Origin: Schistocephalus solidus
Taxonomy: Eukaryota; Platyhelminthes; Cestoda; Diphyllobothriidea; Diphyllobothriidae
Assembly (NCBI GenBank): GCA_017591395.1
Contig: WEDG01002570.1
Coordinates: 146,572 to 210,571, forward strand
Direction of reading: 5' to 3'
DNA length: 64,000 nt
Shown piece after piece: positions 27,757-36,872 of the stretch. Within the stretch, counting starts at the first letter, position 1; each line of letters opens with the position of its first letter. Under the pieces are notes generated by a model that searched no databases, was not told the origin of the DNA, and saw only the letters and a list, made by a program, of their open reading frames with translations. Position numbers and translations under genes: made by a program.

Positions 27757-28203
27757 TTACCGGAGGTTGTCGTGGAGGCGCATGTGTCCTAATAGGCCCA
27801 TGCGGTGTGTACATGTGCGGAAGCAGTTAGGGCAGTGAAGGCGGGCGCGTCGACTGTATGTCGGAGCCCCAGGCACTGGTTCACCAGCCTCCGTGCGATG
27901 GATTAGCAGGTGACCGACCAGGCCGATGCGTGAGTTGAAGTTGCGGGCACAGTGTGGGCAGGAGAAATCGGTAGAGGCTGGGGCGATGTCATTCATGGTA
28001 GTTGGGGGTGTCAGGGGCGCTAAGAATGGCAGGAGCGGAGGGTGCGCATGGTGTATCGGTGTTGTCGGCATTGTGGTGTATTCCGCTGTCATGGATGCGC
28101 ATGTGACCGAATAGGCCCATGCGATGAGTGAATGCGCGAGGACAGTGAGGGCAGTGGAGGCGACGATCTCTGCTGTGTGATGGTGTTCCAGGCACTGGCT
28201 CAC
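27757..28203 (-). pseudogene. ZF-LINE A zinc-finger region, fingers 4-5 and C-terminus
   Basis: Finger 4 (CPHCARNF, RIGLVGHLLIH) and finger 5 (CPNCFRTC, RMGLLGHMRLH), again linked by HRTEAGEPVPG. The protein ends HDNLR with TAA at 27757-27759. The frame differs from that of fingers 1-3, with a shift near 27990. Confidence 0.85.
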
Positions 28204-28693
28204 CGGTCTCTGTACGATGTATTCGCAAGTGACCGACCAGGCCGATGCGTGAGGTGAATGTGCGGTCGCATTGAGTACAGCTTAGGAGAGATTCCCCATG
28301 GCTGATGTTGGTGGTGGTGGTAGTGAAGGCGAAGGCGGTGGTGGTTGCAGTGGTGGGGGTAGCAGGCGATGAGTAGATGAATGTTGTCTCTATGATGGTG
28401 GGAGTAATGGAATTGATTCCAGGACTGAGGGTGGGAGAGTCAGAAGGAGGGTTGGCCAAATTTGACATAGAAATTTGAATTGTCGGATTGTTGGTGCATT
28501 GCGTCCGAAGATGTCCAACCAGACCAATTCGCGCGCGGAAGATGCGTTGACAGCGCGGGCATGTTGGCAGGGCCTGGGCATTGGCGGTGTTGGTCTGGGC
28601 GCTGGTGACTTTCGTGCCGATCTTTTGGCCTTGGCGGCGGCGATCCGGTTGGCCTCGTAGATTGCTGAACCAGTCTTCACTGATCTTCTCCAT
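27989..28693 (-). pseudogene. ZF-LINE A zinc-finger region, fingers 1-3
   Basis: Begins after a frameshift in the lysine/alanine-rich region. Finger 1 is C2HC (CPRCQRIF, RIGLVGHLRTQC). After a Thr/Ser/Pro-rich linker of ~70 residues come finger 2 (CTQCDRTF, GHLRIH) and finger 3 (CPHCPRAF, RMGLFGHMRIH). The linker HRTETGEPVPG separates paired fingers. Spacing C-x2-C-x12-H-x3-H is classical. Role by analogy: nucleic-acid binding, perhaps target choice; not shown. Confidence 0.85.
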
Positions 28694-28760
28694 GCCAGTC
28701 TATCCTGAGTGAGGTCCTCCCAGGTCGCCGAGTTGATTTGCAGTTGCTTCAGTGATTTTT

Positions 28761-29906
28761 TCAAAGTGTCCTTTTAGCGTCGTTTTTGACCTCCCCTGCC
28801 GGCGAGAACCCGTAGCGACATCTCCGTAGAAAAAGTCGTTTGGGTAGTCGCTCGTCGTCCATTCTTACCAGGTGGCCGCTCCATCGCAGTTGCACTTGCC
28901 TCAGCATGGCATGGATGCTGAGGATTCCAGTCCGCTCCAGGACTTCCGTGTCCGGGATCCTGTCTTGCCATCTCAGCTTCAGTATTCTGCGGAGGCAGCT
29001 GAGATGAAAGTGATTCAGCTTCCTGGCTTGGTTCGAGTAGACGGTCCAGGTTTCCGCTCCGTAAAGGAGTGTCGTCAAGACGACGGCCTTGTACATCTTC
29101 AGTTTGGTGTTCAGGTGAATACCGTGGCGATTCCACACGGAGGCCTGCAGCCGGCCGAAGGCCTGACCAGCTTTGGAGATCCGTTGGGCAACCTCGTCAT
29201 CGATTCTCGTGTTGCGCGACATCGTGCTTCCTAGATAAGCGAAGGTTTCCACGTTTTTGAGTTGAGCACCCTTGACATTGATTCGAGGTGCATTGTATTC
29301 CGTGCTGGGTGGCGGCTGGTGCATGACAACCGTTTTGGCTGTACTGATTTTTAATCCGAAATCGGCGCAGCCTTCGGCGAAGAGGTCCATGCTCCTTTGC
29401 ATGTCCTCCTCCGTCACGGTGTTAAGGGCGCAGTCGTCCGCGAAGAGCAAGTCATGGACTGTAGTCGTAGACACGCGCGTTGGAGCCTGCATACGCCGAC
29501 TGTTGAGAAGGTGCCCGTCAGTTCTGTAGGCGATGCGGATACCAGGCTGCTCATCACGGTAGGCGTCCATCAGCATAGCCGAGAACATGAGAGTGAAGAG
29601 GGTGGGGGCCAGTACGCAGCCCTGCTTCACTCCGTTGGTCACTGCGAATGCTTCGGATACCGTCCCGTTGTCAGTGACGCGCGCCGACATCCCGTCATGA
29701 AGCTGACGCACCATGTGCGTGAACCGCTCAGGACAGCCGAATTTCTGCATGACTTTCCACAGTCCGTCACGATTCCCAGTGTCAAAAACTTTCGTTAGAT
29801 CCACGAAGGTAGTGTATAGGTGAGTTCGCATCTCCTGACACTTCTCTTGTAGCTGGCGGGCGGCAAAGATCATATCGGTTGTTCCCGCGGTGTCGGCGGA
29901 AGCCAC
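28761..29906 (-). pseudogene. ZF-LINE A reverse transcriptase catalytic domain and thumb
   Basis: 381 open codons. RT boxes: [20 protein letters not shown] (motif A), [32 protein letters not shown] (FADD catalytic pair intact) and [12 protein letters not shown]. Then [43 protein letters not shown] and [12 protein letters not shown] of the thumb/C-terminal domain. Motif A carries V for A (KVFD) and G for V. The frame is lost after PKRLF, where intact relatives continue with YGD and then into the finger region. Confidence 0.9.
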
Positions 29907-30016
29907 ATTGGCTTTCCGGGAGCAGGCCCTGCTCTAGGTGACCGTTAAGACGATTGAGAAGGATACGGGCGAAGATCTTCCCGGCGATGTTGAGCAACGA
30001 GATGCCTCTGTGATTA

Positions 30017-31168
30017 TCACAGAGTTGCCGGTTCCCCCTTCCGTTTGTAGAGATGGACGATGGTCGCGTCTTTGAAATCCTGAGGAACTTGTCCTTGGCG
30101 CCACATCTCCTGGAAGAGTGTTGTGAGTTCTGCCATCAGCCGGGGCCCACCGTGCTTGTAGACTTTCGGTGGGATTGCGTCGGATCCCGGTGCTTTACCG
30201 CTGGAAATCTGCTGCACGGCCAGGATGGTTTCCGGTAGGGAAGGCGGCAGATCCAGGTCATTGTTCGTGTCCACTTGAGGGAGCCGGTAAATGGCAGCAT
30301 CGGAGATGGCTGATGAGCAATTAAGGACATTTCTGAAGTGCTCGACCCAGCGCTTCAGAATTTGCGATTTCTCTGTCAGCAGTGTTGTGCCGTCAGAGCT
30401 GAGCAGCGGTGCGGACTCCTTGATACACGGGCCGTAGATGGCCTTGATGGCTTTGAAAAAGTTTTTCATGTCATTGCGGTCCGCATACCCCTGGATTTCC
30501 TCAGCCTTTCGGATCATCCAGGCATCCTGCATCTCCCGCAGTCGTTGTTGTACAAGGCGCCGGCATCTGAAAAAGGCTGCTTTGGTGGCGTCAGTCCGAA
30601 GGTCCATGTAGGCTTTGTGTAGTCTATTCTTCTCCGCGAGTAAGTTGCTGATGTCGGCGTCATTGTCGTCAAACCAGTCCTGGTGTCGACGGTGTACGCG
30701 TCCGAGTACATCGAGGGCGGTGGACTGGATGACATTTTGCAGTTGACACCATCGTGTCTCCACGGTAGCGTTATCATCTGGAGCATGCAGGTCCTCCAGT
30801 TTCTCGGTTATTTGGTTGCTGAAATCAAAACAGTGAGCAGGCAAATTTAATAAAAGAGTATTTAACTTACATGGTGGCCTCTTACCTTGGGGCCTTCGTC
30901 GGGGTTGCAGTCGGAGCCTCATCTGAGAAATGACGAGGCGGTGATCTGTCCAACCATCGGCATCGCGGATCGCCTTGATTACCAGCACGTCCTGTCGATT
31001 TCGCCTCCGGACGAGAACATAGTCCAGCAGATGCCAGCAAAGGCAAACACCAGCGTCGCGTCGCTCTGCCTTTGGCCAGCCGCTCCAGAAGAAAGTGTAG
31101 CCGGCCCCCACCTCCTCCAGCTGACCCTGCTCAGAGAATCGGGTCTTGCTGAGAGCAGCAATGTCCAC
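30017..31168 (-). pseudogene. ZF-LINE A endonuclease remnant, connector and RT N-terminus
   Basis: Begins [10 protein letters not shown] and jumps from RRDAGV directly to [11 protein letters not shown], deleting the middle of the nuclease, including the GDFN box. It retains TDHRLVISQMRLR (SDH-type box) and a long connector (AAFFRCRRLVQQRL, RKAEEIQGYADRN, FFKAIKAIYGP). RT box 0-2a follows: LDLPPSLPETI, ISSGKAPGSDAIPPEVYKHG-like with Lys for Glu, FKDATIVHLYKRKG. A shift at ~30020 ends it. Confidence 0.85.
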
Positions 31169-31407
31169 CTTGTAGCGCGCCAGTTCCGAGCGACCAGCGC
31201 CGTCCTCCGTTCCGGCCGGTTGCTCCTAGGATTGTCTAAAAGGGAACGGACATTCCAGGCTGCTAGTGTGAGTGGACTCACCCGAGCAGCCTGGAGAGTA
31301 TGGCGAGGGGATGGGGACGGGGGTATTGTTGTTTGTTTGAGTTTTACGACCGCGTAGTTTGCGATCTGCGAGCTGCGGCCGGCTGCAGAAGACGTGAGAC
31401 CCAGCAT
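30979..31407 (-). pseudogene. ZF-LINE A AP-endonuclease, N-terminal part
   Basis: ATG at 31407, a basic N-terminal extension, then [19 protein letters not shown], the start of an EEP-type nuclease (Asn motif). A frameshift near 31190 moves the continuation ([21 protein letters not shown]) to another frame. The expected catalytic Glu of the SETR box is Lys (SKTR) here and in copy B. Confidence 0.8.
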
Positions 31408-31884
31408 TTTCTAGCCCCTTCCTCCGCGAGGAGGCAAGCAGTGCTATCCCTAAATAGGGCTGCTCGGACATCCCAGACGGCTGCCGAACTCCACTATGGG
31501 TCACGGATTTGTTTTAGTGGGAGAACGACCCGAGTTAGTCTGGGCCGCCTACGGGGTTGCTGTCGCCCCCACCGTAGGACTTTTTGAGAGGGTGGAGGTG
31601 GGAAGTTCGGGAGTCAGACATACTGAGTGTGGAGGCACACACAGCACCGGAGACCCTCACCTGGTTTAGTTCGCCGGTCGTGACGGTTGCCCGGGGTGTG
31701 GCCGCTGGGAAAAACCCAACTTCGAGGAGCCACAGGTGAGAGTTGGGTACCAGTTAGAGGCGGCCACAGGAGCATTCACCACCTGTACGAGACAAATGGG
31801 AGCGACCAAATGCAAGTTGTGTGGTGCTGCCCCTAACTAGTACCCCTACACCCCTGCAGTCACATTAAGGGATACACACACACG

Positions 31885-32410
31885 ACATTTCGACCGTCGA
31901 TTTTGACGAGGTCCACTGTAAGCTCCACACCATGGTGGTGCAGGGACGATGACTTGCATGTGATTTAGTTTCAAGTGATATTGGACTTTCGCTGCATCTA
32001 CCACACGCTCTCCTCCCCCCTCCGTGAGCCCTAGTGTCATGACAGAGTCAAGACGACCGGAGATGGAAGATAGCGCTGGTGGCTGGCGTGGCCGGAGACG
32101 CCCCTGGGTATACCACCACACCTGTCTCGGAATCCCAGGCGGTGGGAGTGCCATAAAGGCCACATTAAGAAGGAGCCATTGCAGCCTGACTCTCAGTCCG
32201 CGAGTCAGCCACTCCATAAAAACACATATTGGGCTGACCACGCGGCCCGAGTTATCCCGTCAGTTGGCAACCTTCAGGGCCACGGCTTTAAGAGCACCGT
32301 AATAGTTTTCAAGCGCGTCAGATTGTTTTATAGTGAGAAAAATGCGCTGAACTGTCAACCTCACTCTCTCCCCCAACACAATCAGACCACTGTCCGAGCC
32401 GGTCAGTGGT
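31885..32410 (-). repeat. 5' monomer of ZF-LINE A
   Basis: One full and one partial ~370-bp unit directly upstream of the 5' UTR, same orientation as the element. It ends at GACGGTCGAAATGTCGTG, the point where the other copies also change from unit to body. Comparison with copy B suggests it is a transcribed promoter unit, as with mouse L1 monomers; this is inference. Confidence 0.7.
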
Positions 32411-32419
32411 CTGATCCGC

Positions 32420-34590
32420 CCACTTTAGCATTACACACGCACCCACACGCACACACCACACAGAAAAAAACAAGTTTTGGTTCATCATTATTAAACAATG
32501 TCTGGAAGTTCGGTTGCACAGACATCAATACACCTTCTTCGAGAACGGTTGTGTTGTGCGGGTAAACGTGAAGTAAAGAATTAAGCTGTAGAAGGGTCCC
32601 ACAAAATTTGCAACGGCGTAGGCGTTGTACACATATTTCAGACTTTACTTACGATGGGCAGTTCAATGCGCCATGACGCACTCGATCGCCGCTTCAGATG
32701 AATGCAATACGAATGCGCCGTCTCGATAAGAATATCGCTGGTGTCCACGCACAACCCAAGGAATTCATCGGTTCCTCTTCGTGGCTCTTTCCACTTTCTG
32801 ACACATGATTATACAGCTGCGTTTAAAGGACTTTTCGATGGACGCGCGGCTTTTTGCGGCCATATACCCGAACGATTCAACAGCTTCCGTCTGTGTACAT
32901 CATTTAGTCCTCCTATTGGCATCGATTCTTCTTCTACTATCAAGCTAAACTTGCACCTGGTTGCGATGGTCAAAACACAGATTTAACCATTGGCCATGCA
33001 GATCTACATTATATGAGGATCCATCATTTTAGATGGCTTGATTTCAAAAAAACAGCCAACCAATATTGACGTCAATAGTAACCCGCAGTTTGGTCTAAAG
33101 TGAGATTTTAACTTTATCCATTTAAAATCCTTGAAATGCATTGTAAAATATGGTGTTTATTAATTAAAAACTACATAAAATCTTCCGTTCTAATATGGAA
33201 TGATTCCTACATTCAATTTTTGCACCTACTTTAGCATACCCTTTAAACCCTTGTTATACTGAAATGATGCATAGTGAAGAAGTAGGCGTGACGATATCTC
33301 CTCCGACATGGTCTCTGACTAGCGAAAAAATATTGACGCAATTGGAATGGGCTTGTGGACAGTGTGCTGGGTTGCCAGTTTTTTCCATGGTAATTTGAAG
33401 TTCTGTGAAATTTTGGAGCTAGTTCATCTTTAAAGCAATAGCATTTCACTGGAAGTAGTGCCAGACATTCCTGGTTAATCCCCAAATACCGTGGTTGACT
33501 AGTTCTGTTACTGCCGAGAAGTTTGGTCCACAAGGTCATCTGTCACTTATAAAAGGAAAACTGAATGAAAAATCTAAAAACAGAAGACAAATTGATGAGG
33601 CCAGATGTTCAGGGTGCAGTAAGTACCATCGGAATCGTCTTTTAGATGAGCGTTACCTGTCGAAGAAAAACGATGGTGGTTTAGTACGGAATTATTGGAA
33701 CCACTGCTTACGCATTGATGCTCCATGGGTCTTTGGATTGTGTCACCTGTGTTAGGTTCTTCTGCACATGCAAGCGAGATGCAGTGACGTTGAACGTGAA
33801 CTAGAAAGAGGCTCAACAGTACATTCTGACGAATGGCCAGCTTATCGGCGTTTTTAATCCAAAAACCGTCAATCGCCAGAAAAATTAGGTTGATCTGAAT
33901 ACAGGTGCGCAGTCCCAGCAAATTGAGAGGACTTGGTAAGATAGCAAGAGTTATATTTTGAAGAAAATTCCCAAAGTTCTATAGCATTTACTTCTGGGAC
34001 ACTGGGGTAAAAACTGTGGCATGTTTTGAAAGGATATGAAGACCAAGTCGTAGTAATCCTGTGTGATATTTAAGAAGTATCTGCTGTCTTAGTGTTTTTA
34101 TTTAATGCAGATTGCATTTTCACAATACAAATGACATATTTTAAATCTGATTCTGATGCTTTAACCAGTACCTGCTAGGGTTAGAATCACGCAATAACAG
34201 AACACGGATGATAAAAATCATGCCAAAGTAGTATAAAACCTCCTTTTTAAAATTTTTATCTTTACTGAGATTGCTTGGAGCTCTCTTGAACGGTTTGGTT
34301 ACTAGATACTTTTCTCTGTCCAACTAAGAGTCCTCCATATTAACTGCAAGCAGTGCATTTAATCGTAGTCGACCAAAAGTGCATGAGAAATCTGTACTTT
34401 TGTGATCGCCGATGGAATTTCCAGCGGCCTATAGCAGCGACTGAGGTCAAAGGTCCCTGCTTTTCACGTGGAAAAGTTCGTGGTCAGGACACGCATGCAA
34501 GCTCCCATGAGCTGCTATGCCAGTTTAAAAGTTTACAGAAGTAAAGGTGACGAAGAAAGCGGGTTTCCCACCTATTCGCCTGCGCCAACA
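32420..34590. other. No recognised element; possible coding island
   Basis: Unique-looking sequence between ZF-LINE A and the SINE cluster. Frames at 33495-33921 on both strands are motif-free. The only part with coding character is 32525-32800 on the minus strand, listed separately. Confidence 0.4.
32653..32797 (-). CDS. Candidate exon of an unknown gene
   Basis: Minus-strand segment open for 48 codons. It is bounded by a CAG acceptor at 32798-32800 and a consensus donor GTAAGT at 32652-32647. It reads KWKEPRRGTDEFLGLCVD, then TSDILIETAHSYCIH and ends SWRIELPI. It has no family I recognise. A second open frame just downstream (about 32641-32528, KYVYNAYAVANFVGPF then ILYFTFTR) looks like a membrane segment in another frame. 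Both may be chance. Confidence 0.2.
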
Positions 34591-34599
34591 GACAAACTG

Positions 34600-34710
34600 G
34601 AATGGACGAATGGGCTTTCCTCGATCGATTATTGGACTCACTCGTCCCGCGCTGCCATGGATCTGACTATCGAGGCCCGCCAGCAGCCGCATAGTGGCAC
34701 AGTTATCAAC
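34600..34710 (-). mobile_element. SINE tail fragment
   Basis: Contains GGACTCACTCGTCCCGC and GCCCGCCAGCAGCCGCATAG, the tail of the SINE family as at 1255-1320. Confidence 0.55.
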
Positions 34711-34896
34711 CAGCACCTCAATTGGGCAGACATTTTTGATCAGTCGGAAAGGTGGAGCAGATAGCTTCTGTGAGAATAAATCACCTTCAGAGAAAATAAA
34801 AATGTGTCGGTAATATTATGATGTCTTTAGTAAACTATCCGTTGTGTGGCTGCTGGCGGAGCTCGTTGAGTTTCCATACCCCATATATATATATTT

Positions 34897-35041
34897 AATG
34901 AAAAGAAAAATGCTCTTCGGGAAATGGAGTTGTACTCATACATTTTTCAAGTTGGTGGCACCAACCCGTCGTCAGACGAAAAAAAATTAAAAAAATTTAT
35001 GAGTACAACTCCATTTCCCGAAGAGCATTTTTCTTTTCATT
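34897..35041. mobile_element. Perfect 44-bp hairpin element (MITE), 145 bp
   Basis: The terminal 44 bases (34897-34940 and 34998-35041) are perfect inverted repeats, beginning AATGAAAAGAAAAATGC. The 57-base loop contains GTTGGTGGCACCAACCCG, itself able to fold. Trimmed by one base at each end, the element is flanked by TA on both sides, as in Tc1/mariner-type insertions. The perfect arms imply recent insertion. A diverged relative lies at 52.97-53.07 kb. Confidence 0.85.
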
Positions 35042-35084
35042 ATACTATCTCGGGATGCAAACCACCTCTGTTATTCAATATATA

Positions 35085-35345
35085 AACCGACAAAGACAAG
35101 GGAGACCGGAATGGCCATTTCTGGCTTATAAGCCGTCATCAGCTAGTCATACCCAATCCCAAGTGTGGACCACCTGGGATTCGAACCCGCAATCTTTTTT
35201 AATTGAGTCAAACGTTCTATCATCGATCCATGGACTCGCTGTTTTGTCGACTGCAATCGGGAATATGATGATAGTGTACAGCTCGCCGATCTGCTCCGTT
35301 GAGCCCTGGGGCTCACATTAGAGCCCTCGCAGGCGGTCACATAGC
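35085..35345 (-). mobile_element. SINE copy with 5' extension
   Basis: From the plus strand: body (GACAAAGACAAGGGAGACCGG), B box as GGATTCGAACCCGC, degenerate A box (TCTATCATCGATCCATGG), then ~110 bases of head extension (GATCTGCTCCG, GAGCCCTCGCAGGCGGTCAC). The same extension flanks the heads at 36.5 and 36.8 kb, so it belongs to the family. Confidence 0.75.
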
Positions 35346-35369
35346 GACCTATAGCATATAATGTTTAGG

Positions 35370-35430
35370 TGGAACCAAGGGTCCACACTTGGGATAGGGT
35401 AGGACTGACTGATGACGGGAACCATGGTCA
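35370..35430 (+). mobile_element. Partial SINE body
   Basis: Short plus-strand match to the SINE body (GGGTCCACACTTGGGATAGG, then TGATGACGGG). Confidence 0.45.
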
Positions 35431-35579
35431 TATTGTCCTGGCGTTTCAAAATCAAACAAGATTTTATCATTGGAGGTAAGTATTGTACCGCGCCTCACAG
35501 TATTCATAGGTGATAACATTAAGGTTAATAAGGGATTACTAAGGCTTTCGAAGTTGCATGGAGGGGGGGCCGGTTTGGG

Positions 35580-36305
35580 AGTGGAGATCCTCAGTCATCA
35601 TGCTGCTTGATGAGAAGGGCTGTGTTTCACCCTTGGTTATCATCCTTTGCCAATGCACCGGGCGGGGGGGAAGGCGGGTGATGGCTTGTTCTCAATCTGG
35701 TCGTGGGCCGTCGTTCGCATGTTGGTTGTAGTCGTCAGTACCCCATCGACCGAAGCTGCCGCCCCAGGCTGTTAATCTTGGTTACGATCGCACCTCCGTG
35801 TGTTTTCGCACCTGGCAGATTGATTGGAAGTGATTGACTTGGCCAAGGCGATAACTGTTCTTTTTTCGTGTTTGGGTTGTGTTGCGATTGCCTGTGTGTC
35901 CGCCATGGACACACCGATGTTCGGAGGCATGTTAGGCCCATGTTCAGGTTGGCTCTTTTGTTCATTGAACTGCGTCTGGAGGGGCTTGGTAGGCCGTAGG
36001 AAGCGTCACACAACGATTGATGGAGGTTTTTCCCGTGTGCCAGGCCTCGATTGTTTCCCTTGCTACGCGGTCACTTCCCCGACCCATAACTTCGGCATTC
36101 TGGAAGGCGAACGTGTGTCCAGAGTCTGCACAGCTGATATCCGCCACCAAAGGCAATGGGAACATTCTTCTAACTGCCCTCATCTGTTCTCCGACTCGGG
36201 TTGTAGCCGTGTCCCGGTCTCTCCAATGTAGTGAACTGCGCAAAAATTACATTGAACCCGGTAGATGACGTTTGTTGTTTCACCTCGTAGCAGGGAAGGG
36301 GGTTT
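35580..36305 (-). mobile_element. Penelope-like element fragment: GIY-YIG endonuclease and 3' end
   Basis: The minus strand from 36305 reads TTNVIYRVQCNFCAVHYIGE (the GIY-YIG core as IYR...YIGETGTR). It continues to GEQMRAVRRMFPLPL, SGHTFAFQNAEVMGRG, TIEAWHTGKTSINRCVTLP and TAYQAPP. The stop is near 35960, then a 3' region to about 35580. It is a different subfamily from the copies at 41 and 55 kb (Penelope cores vary in the HTFAF box). The upstream RT is absent. Confidence 0.75.
35962..36243 (-). pseudogene. Penelope GIY-YIG endonuclease, C-terminal part
   Basis: Open frame covering the part after the YIGET box up to TAYQA and the C-terminal stop. One frameshift (near 36205, TGTR to TTRV) separates it from the core. 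Confidence 0.75.
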
Positions 36306-36311
36306 TGGTCT

Positions 36312-36425
36312 CATAACCAGATGTCGAATCCCAGGTGTGCCACACTTGGGATTGGGTATGACTGGCTGATGACGACTAATAAGCCAGAAATGGCCATTCC
36401 GGTCTCCCTTGTCTTTGTTGGTTCC
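36312..36425 (+). mobile_element. SINE body, plus strand
   Basis: B box remnant GTCGAATCCCAGG followed by the body (TTGGGTATGACTGGCTGATG, GGCCATTCCGGTCTCCCTTG). It ends at a TA-rich microsatellite. Confidence 0.7.
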
Positions 36426-36427
36426 AT

Positions 36428-36476
36428 TTCATCATATATATGTATATATGTATATATATATATATATATATATTAT
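36428..36476. repeat. (TA)n/(TATG)n microsatellite
   Basis: TA-rich tract with TG interruptions between two inverted SINE pieces. Confidence 0.9.
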
Positions 36477-36654
36477 TTGGAGTCGAACGCTCTACCATTT
36501 GAGCCACGGGCTCGTTGTTTTGTCGGTTGTGATCGGGAATATGATGATAGTATGGGGCTCACCGATCTGCTTAAGGAACATGCATGTTCCGTTGTGCCTA
36601 GGCTCAGACTAGAGCCCTCGCAGGCGGTCGCATAGCGACGTGTAGCATATGATA
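36477..36654 (-). mobile_element. SINE head with 5' extension
   Basis: On the minus strand: GAGCCCGTGGCTCAAATGGT with A box, then AGAGCGTTCGACTCCAAAT. The body is missing; the head extension runs to 36654. Confidence 0.7.
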
Positions 36655-36872
36655 GAAGATGGAACCGGCAAGACAAAGGGGACCGGGAATGGCCGATTTC
36701 TGAAGCCTATAAGCCGTCATCAGCCAGTCAATCCCTCAAGCGTGGCACACCTGGATTCGAAACTCCGCGACCTTCGGTATTTGGAGTCAGACGCTCTACC
36801 ATTTGAGCCACGGGCTCGTTGTTTTGTCGGTTGTGATCGGGAATATGATGATAGTATGGGGCTCACCGATCT
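36655..36872 (-). mobile_element. Best-preserved SINE head: tRNA-Trp-like
   Basis: The minus strand reads CCCGTGGCTCAAATGGTAGA (A box), CGTCTGACTCCAAATACC with a CCA anticodon loop as in tRNA-Trp, then GAAGGTCGCGG and a B box TTCGAATCC. The usual family body follows (CGTGTGCC..., GATTGACTGGCTGATGACGG). The 5' end is at the boundary with the Penelope element near 36872. It is not a functional tRNA: the acceptor and D stems do not pair. Confidence 0.75.

Larger units (their letters stand above)
27655..31885 (-). mobile_element. ZF-LINE A: non-LTR retrotransposon with endonuclease, RT and five C-terminal zinc fingers
   Basis: On the minus strand: 5' UTR 31885-31408 and an ATG at 31407, then a fragmentary AP-endonuclease (31407-30990). 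The connector and RT run 30980-28800, five zinc fingers 28590-27760 with TAA at 27757, then a short 3' UTR entering the tandem units. Compared with copy B at 43.6-48.2 kb it lacks about 420 bases of the endonuclease, and frameshifts occur near 31190, 30020, 29900, 28790, 28690 and 28200. The RT catalytic box is intact (LLFADDCAL). The clade is uncertain (RTE- or CR1-related). Confidence 0.9.

Noticed and set aside
27757..28693. Host C2H2 zinc-finger gene
   Set aside because: The fingers directly follow the RT in three copies and share its decay; they belong to the element.
28872..29798. Plus-strand open frames opposite the ZF-LINE A RT
   Set aside because: They are antisense shadows of the RT frame and carry no motif.
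33495..33921. Overlapping 86- and 115-codon frames
   Set aside because: Opposite-strand frames of similar length with no recognisable family.
36655..36872. Functional tRNA-Trp gene
   Set aside because: The head is followed by the SINE body, an extra base disturbs the T arm and stems do not pair.
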